Shown here in pieces: positions 5,233-7,868 of a stretch of 7,868 nt of DNA. The stretch comes from an uncultured Clostridia bacterium (GTDB lineage: Bacteria; Bacillota; Clostridia; Lachnospirales; Lachnospiraceae): NCBI GenBank assembly GCA_946620335.1, contig CAMONF010000023.1, positions 1 to 7,868 of the forward strand, in the 5' to 3' direction. The notes beneath the pieces are model-generated. The model made no database searches. It was not told where the DNA came from and saw only the letters and a list, made by a program, of their open reading frames with translations. The position numbers were made by a program, and so were the translations under genes. The number at the start of each line of letters is the position of its first letter. The first letter of the stretch is position 1.

Positions 5233-6945
5233 TCACTCATCTTCCGGATCATCCCCCTGCCTGAGCGGCAGCACGATTTCAATTCTCGTCCCGTGGGGCT
5301 TATCCCGGTAAATCCTGAATTCGGTCTCTGCCCCGTAGAGCACCTTGAGCCTCTCAATGGCATTCTGGATGCCGACCCCCAGCCCTTCCTGGCGGACTCC
5401 CGTCCGTTGGAATTCGCCGATCTTGTCCACCAGCTCCTGGTCGATGCCCTGGCCGGTGTCCAGCATCCGGACCCGGATCTTATCCTCCCCGTAGCGCTGG
5501 GCAATGACCACAATGTCTATGTGATTTCCTATTTTAATGGAGTGCTTGATTGAATTTTCCGCGAAATTCTGGATGAGGAGCGGCGGCACCAGGCAGTTGC
5601 CGATTTCCTCCTCGTATTCCACGAAGGCGAAGAAGGTATCCGGATACCTGGCCTGCTGAATTTCAAAATAGTTCTTAATGTGGTCCATCTCCGCCCGCAG
5701 AGGCACCACGTCCTCATTGGCGTTGACAATGTAGCGGAAATACCTGGACAGGCAGAGGATCATCTTCTGGATCAGGGGATATTCATCCTTCTCGTAGCTG
5801 TAAAGGATATTCAGCGTATTTAAAATAAAGTGCGGCTGGATCTGCTGGCTCAGGAACTTGAGCCGGATGTGCTGCTTCTCCAGCTGCTCCTCGTAGACGT
5901 CGATCTTGAGCCTGGAGACGTCCTCCATCATCCGGTTGAAGGTCCGGTTGATTCGGTCAAACTCGGACCCCTGTTTTCCCTCCGCGATTCTGTAGTCCAT
6001 ATTGCCCCGGCTGATTTCCTCCATGGCCACGTCCAGCTTGCGGACCGGCTGGATGATCCATTTCCGCATATAGTAGAGGATCACCGGCAGGGCAAATATC
6101 CCGAGGAGGGAAAAGAGGAGCATGATCCTTAGGACAGTCGGAAGTGCATGAAAGACATTTCCGGTAGAGAGAAGCCGGACCAACACCATCGGGCTGCTCT
6201 CAGATGCAATGCTGACGCTCTCATAACCGCTGGGAAGGTCATCCAGACCGCCCTCGCTTTCCCCAAGGACTTCCCGCATGGCCTCCGTGGCGAAAAGAAC
6301 AGTGCCATCCCCGTCTGTCACAGCCAGATAATCATCCTTCTCCGGAATCTTAAGGACACCCAGCAGATTATTGAGGTCGTACCAGATGCCGTAATAGCCG
6401 TTCTTGTATGGGTACATATAAAAGACACTGGCTTCATTTCCAAATTGAACGCACTCCCACTTATTGACGGCCCGTTTGGAGGCGATGCGCTCATCGAGGT
6501 AGGTATGTATCTCTTCCTTATGCCTTGAATAGCTGTAGAGGTTGTCCGCGAACACGATTTCGTCGATGGCGGGGTAAATGGAATACATGCCCCCGACCCA
6601 GCGGTTCTCATTGAGATAGTCATTGTACTCATTGTAGAGCTTGACGACGGATCTGAGGGATTTCTCGCTGTCCTTCTCCCAATCCTTAGGCCGGCTGGCC
6701 AGGTAGACAGAATCCACGCTGTCCTGGCTGATAAAAAGGCTCCTGGTGGAGGCGCTGGTGAGCTCGGCGTCGATCTGGCTCATATAAACGCGCAGAGTCC
6801 CTTCCGTGTTCTCCTTCATCTGCGTGAAAAGGCTCTGAACGGCGAAGACGCTCATAAGGAGCGTCACAAGATTCATGGGGATGAGCAGGCCGATGATGAT
6901 CATCATGAGCCTGACGGAATACATGGTCTTCTTCTCTTTTTTCAT
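5233..6945 (-). CDS. Sensor histidine kinase, YesM type
   Basis: This 570-residue membrane kinase probably senses a sugar or a sugar-bound protein outside the cell. The first membrane helix is at about 12-36, an extracellular sensor region at about 37-268, and the second helix at about 270-293. A HAMP linker follows (about 294-346), then the His_kinase (PF06580-type) region with phospho-accepting H372 in QPHFILNTLN. The ATP-binding domain has the N box QNFAENSIKH (N464), G1 DTGQGI (D496) and G2 GLGVGIQN. All key residues are present. The ribosome binding site is weak (AAGG, 9 bases before the ATG), which would keep the sensor scarce. A later in-frame Met8 is possible but would lose the basic N-terminus. 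It is cotranscribed with the regulator, 35 bases downstream. Confidence 0.93.
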   Translation of the reverse strand: MKKEKKTMYSVRLMMIIIGLLIPMNLVTLLMSVFAVQSLFTQMKENTEGTLRVYMSQIDAELTSASTRSLFISQDSVDSVYLASRPKDWEKDSEKSLRSVVKLYNEYNDYLNENRWVGGMYSIYPAIDEIVFADNLYSYSRHKEEIHTYLDERIASKRAVNKWECVQFGNEASVFYMYPYKNGYYGIWYDLNNLLGVLKIPEKDDYLAVTDGDGTVLFATEAMREVLGESEGGLDDLPSGYESVSIASESSPMVLVRLLSTGNVFHALPTVLRIMLLFSLLGIFALPVILYYMRKWIIQPVRKLDVAMEEISRGNMDYRIAEGKQGSEFDRINRTFNRMMEDVSRLKIDVYEEQLEKQHIRLKFLSQQIQPHFILNTLNILYSYEKDEYPLIQKMILCLSRYFRYIVNANEDVVPLRAEMDHIKNYFEIQQARYPDTFFAFVEYEEEIGNCLVPPLLIQNFAENSIKHSIKIGNHIDIVVIAQRYGEDKIRVRMLDTGQGIDQELVDKIGEFQRTGVRQEGLGVGIQNAIERLKVLYGAETEFRIYRDKPHGTRIEIVLPLRQGDDPEDE

Positions 6946-6978
6946 ACTTGCCGGCCTTGCGCTTAAGTGAGTCCAATA

Positions 6979-7014
6979 AATTTAGTAGCATTTTCCTTCC
7001 TATATTACTAAATT
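6979..7014. promoter_or_regulatory. Inverted repeat over the start of the kinase-regulator promoter
   Basis: Nine-base arms AATTTAGTA (6979-6987) and TACTAAATT (7006-7014) are separated by 18 bases. One arm overlaps the -10 box and the other lies just past the expected transcription start near 6995. A protein bound to both would block the promoter, so this could be a repressor or feedback site. It could also fold at the 5' end of the mRNA. Confidence 0.4.
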
Positions 7015-7030
7015 CCACTTTTTTTAGCAA
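7002..7030 (-). promoter_or_regulatory. Promoter of the kinase-regulator operon
   Basis: The minus strand has TTGCTA (7025-7030) as -35 and TAATAT (7002-7007) as -10, separated by exactly 17 bases. This is a good sigma-A match and places the start near 6995, about 50 bases ahead of the kinase ATG. Confidence 0.7.
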
Positions 7031-7046
7031 CCGACCCGGGCCATGA

Positions 7047-7057
7047 GGATACTATCC
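7047..7057. promoter_or_regulatory. Short palindrome between the divergent promoters
   Basis: GGATA-C-TATCC is a perfect 11-base palindrome. It lies 17 bases beyond the kinase -35 and about 26 bases before the possible -35 of the hydrolase promoter, so one bound protein could reach both. It could be chance at this length. Confidence 0.25.
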
Positions 7058-7083
7058 GACCAGAAGCAGTCATTTTCGTGGCA

Positions 7084-7111
7084 TTCATTTCCATTCCGGA
7101 TATGCTATAAT
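7084..7111 (+). promoter_or_regulatory. Promoter of the family 3 hydrolase gene
   Basis: A perfect TATAAT (7106-7111) is preceded by TGC, giving an extended -10. The -35 is poor (TTCATT at 7084-7089, 16-base gap). Transcription would start near 7118, leaving a leader of about 110 bases. In that leader AAATGA and TCATTT (about 7158-7196) could pair around a CCCA/TGGG stem. The weak -35 fits dependence on an activator. Confidence 0.6.
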
Positions 7112-7226
7112 ATTCGTATATACTTGCAGCTTTTCAACACATCCCTGGCCATCAGGAAATGAACCCACGCGCCCTGGGAGTAACTCATTTTCTATCAAAT
7201 TCACACATACAATCAGGAGAAGGAAA

Positions 7227-7868
7227 ATGAAGGATATCGAAAAGAAAGTTCAGGATCTGCTGGCCCAGATGACCCTCGAGGAAAAGATCGGCCAGACCCG
7301 CCAGTGCGGCCCGTCCCTGGTCGGCGCCTTCGACGTAAGCTTCGAAGAGCTCCTCAACATGATGTTCGACGGCAAGATCAGCAAGGAAAAGTTCGACGAG
7401 CTGCTGGCCGGCGCCCACCAGGACTTAAAAGAGGACGACATCCGGGCAGGCCGGATCGGCTCCTTCAACGGCGTCAAGGGCGCGGACCAGGTCCGCACGA
7501 TCCAGAAGATCGCCATGGAAGAGTCCAGGCTCGGCATTCCGCTCATCATCGGCAGTGACGTCATCCACGGCTACCGCACCATCACACCCATTCCCCTGGG
7601 CGAGAGCTGCGCCTGGGAGCCCTCCCTCTGGGAGCGCACCGCCAGAATCTCCGCCAAAGAGGCAGCCGCCGACGGCATCAAGTGGACCTTCGCCCCCATG
7701 GTCGACGTCGCCAAAGACGCCCGCTGGGGCCGGGTCAGTGAAGGCGCCGGTGAGGACGCCCTCCTGAACGGAGTCTACGGCGCCGCCAAGGTCCGCGGCT
7801 TCCAGACCGATGACCCCACCGGCAAGGACGCCATCGCCGCCTGCGTCAAGCACTTCGCTGCCTACGGC
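7227..7868 (+). CDS. Glycoside hydrolase family 3 enzyme, beta-glucosidase-like (partial, 3' end outside window)
   Basis: The reading frame is open for 214 codons to the window edge and covers the N-terminal part of the family 3 (alpha/beta)8 barrel. Landmarks are the typical opening LLAQMTLEEKIGQ (11-23), GSDVIHGYRT (109-118, with a conserved Asp-x-x-His-Gly), the PIPLGES strand, ARWGRVSEGAGED (165-177) and KHFAAYG (208-214), part of the substrate-binding site. The catalytic nucleophile Asp lies beyond the edge. AGGAG with a 7-base gap precedes the ATG. There is no signal peptide, so the enzyme should act in the cytoplasm on imported sugars. Residues about 29-75 form a longer charged segment than in BglX-type enzymes as I remember them. 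The exact substrate (beta-glucoside, xyloside or other) is not determined. Confidence 0.92.
   Translation, partial: MKDIEKKVQDLLAQMTLEEKIGQTRQCGPSLVGAFDVSFEELLNMMFDGKISKEKFDELLAGAHQDLKEDDIRAGRIGSFNGVKGADQVRTIQKIAMEESRLGIPLIIGSDVIHGYRTITPIPLGESCAWEPSLWERTARISAKEAAADGIKWTFAPMVDVAKDARWGRVSEGAGEDALLNGVYGAAKVRGFQTDDPTGKDAIAACVKHFAAYG

Noticed and set aside
1..7868. CRISPR array, insertion-sequence transposase or phage genes
   Set aside because: No regularly spaced repeats and no transposase, integrase or phage-like protein can be seen on either strand.

Overview
The window looks like part of a Clostridia chromosome, probably of the Lachnospiraceae type. The reasons are strong AGGAGG/GGGGG ribosome binding sites, a lipobox signal peptide, an LplA/LplB/LplC-type sugar ABC transporter without its own ATPase, and a YesM/YesN-type two-component pair. 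It is fairly GC-rich by eye. I cannot fix a genus from sequence alone.

Layout, left to right. A complete tRNA-Arg(CCT) gene lies on the minus strand (25-98). A perfect 40-base copy of its 5' half (324-363) sits 225 bases upstream in the direction of transcription and has a good promoter (402-430). A 103-base almost perfect palindrome (429-531) follows and contains the stop codon of the first protein gene. Then come, all on the minus strand and transcribed right to left: a lipoprotein sugar-binding protein (2590-4146), an LplB-like permease (1427-2380) and an LplC-like permease (523-1410). A 209-base spacer with several hairpins separates the binding protein from the permeases. Further right, also on the minus strand, a YesM-like sensor histidine kinase (5233-6945) precedes a YesN-like response regulator with an AraC-type DNA-binding domain (4424-5197). 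The regulator's stop codon lies in a second palindrome that shares the GGGACGGTTC core of the first. At the right edge a glycoside hydrolase family 3 gene runs divergently on the plus strand and leaves the window after 214 codons.

How the genes fit together (inference from family knowledge and context): the membrane sensor responds to an extracellular sugar signal, and the phosphorylated regulator switches on the transporter promoter near 4311-4355 and perhaps the divergent hydrolase. The lipoprotein and two permeases import an oligosaccharide, powered by a shared ATPase of the MsmX/UgpC kind encoded elsewhere. The family 3 enzyme, which has no signal peptide, then trims glucosides or similar sugars in the cytoplasm. 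The substrate cannot be read from the sequence.

The protein genes are ordinary for this lineage. The most unusual parts are non-coding: the half-tRNA duplication, the two related palindromes placed exactly over stop codons, and the palindromes next to the promoters.
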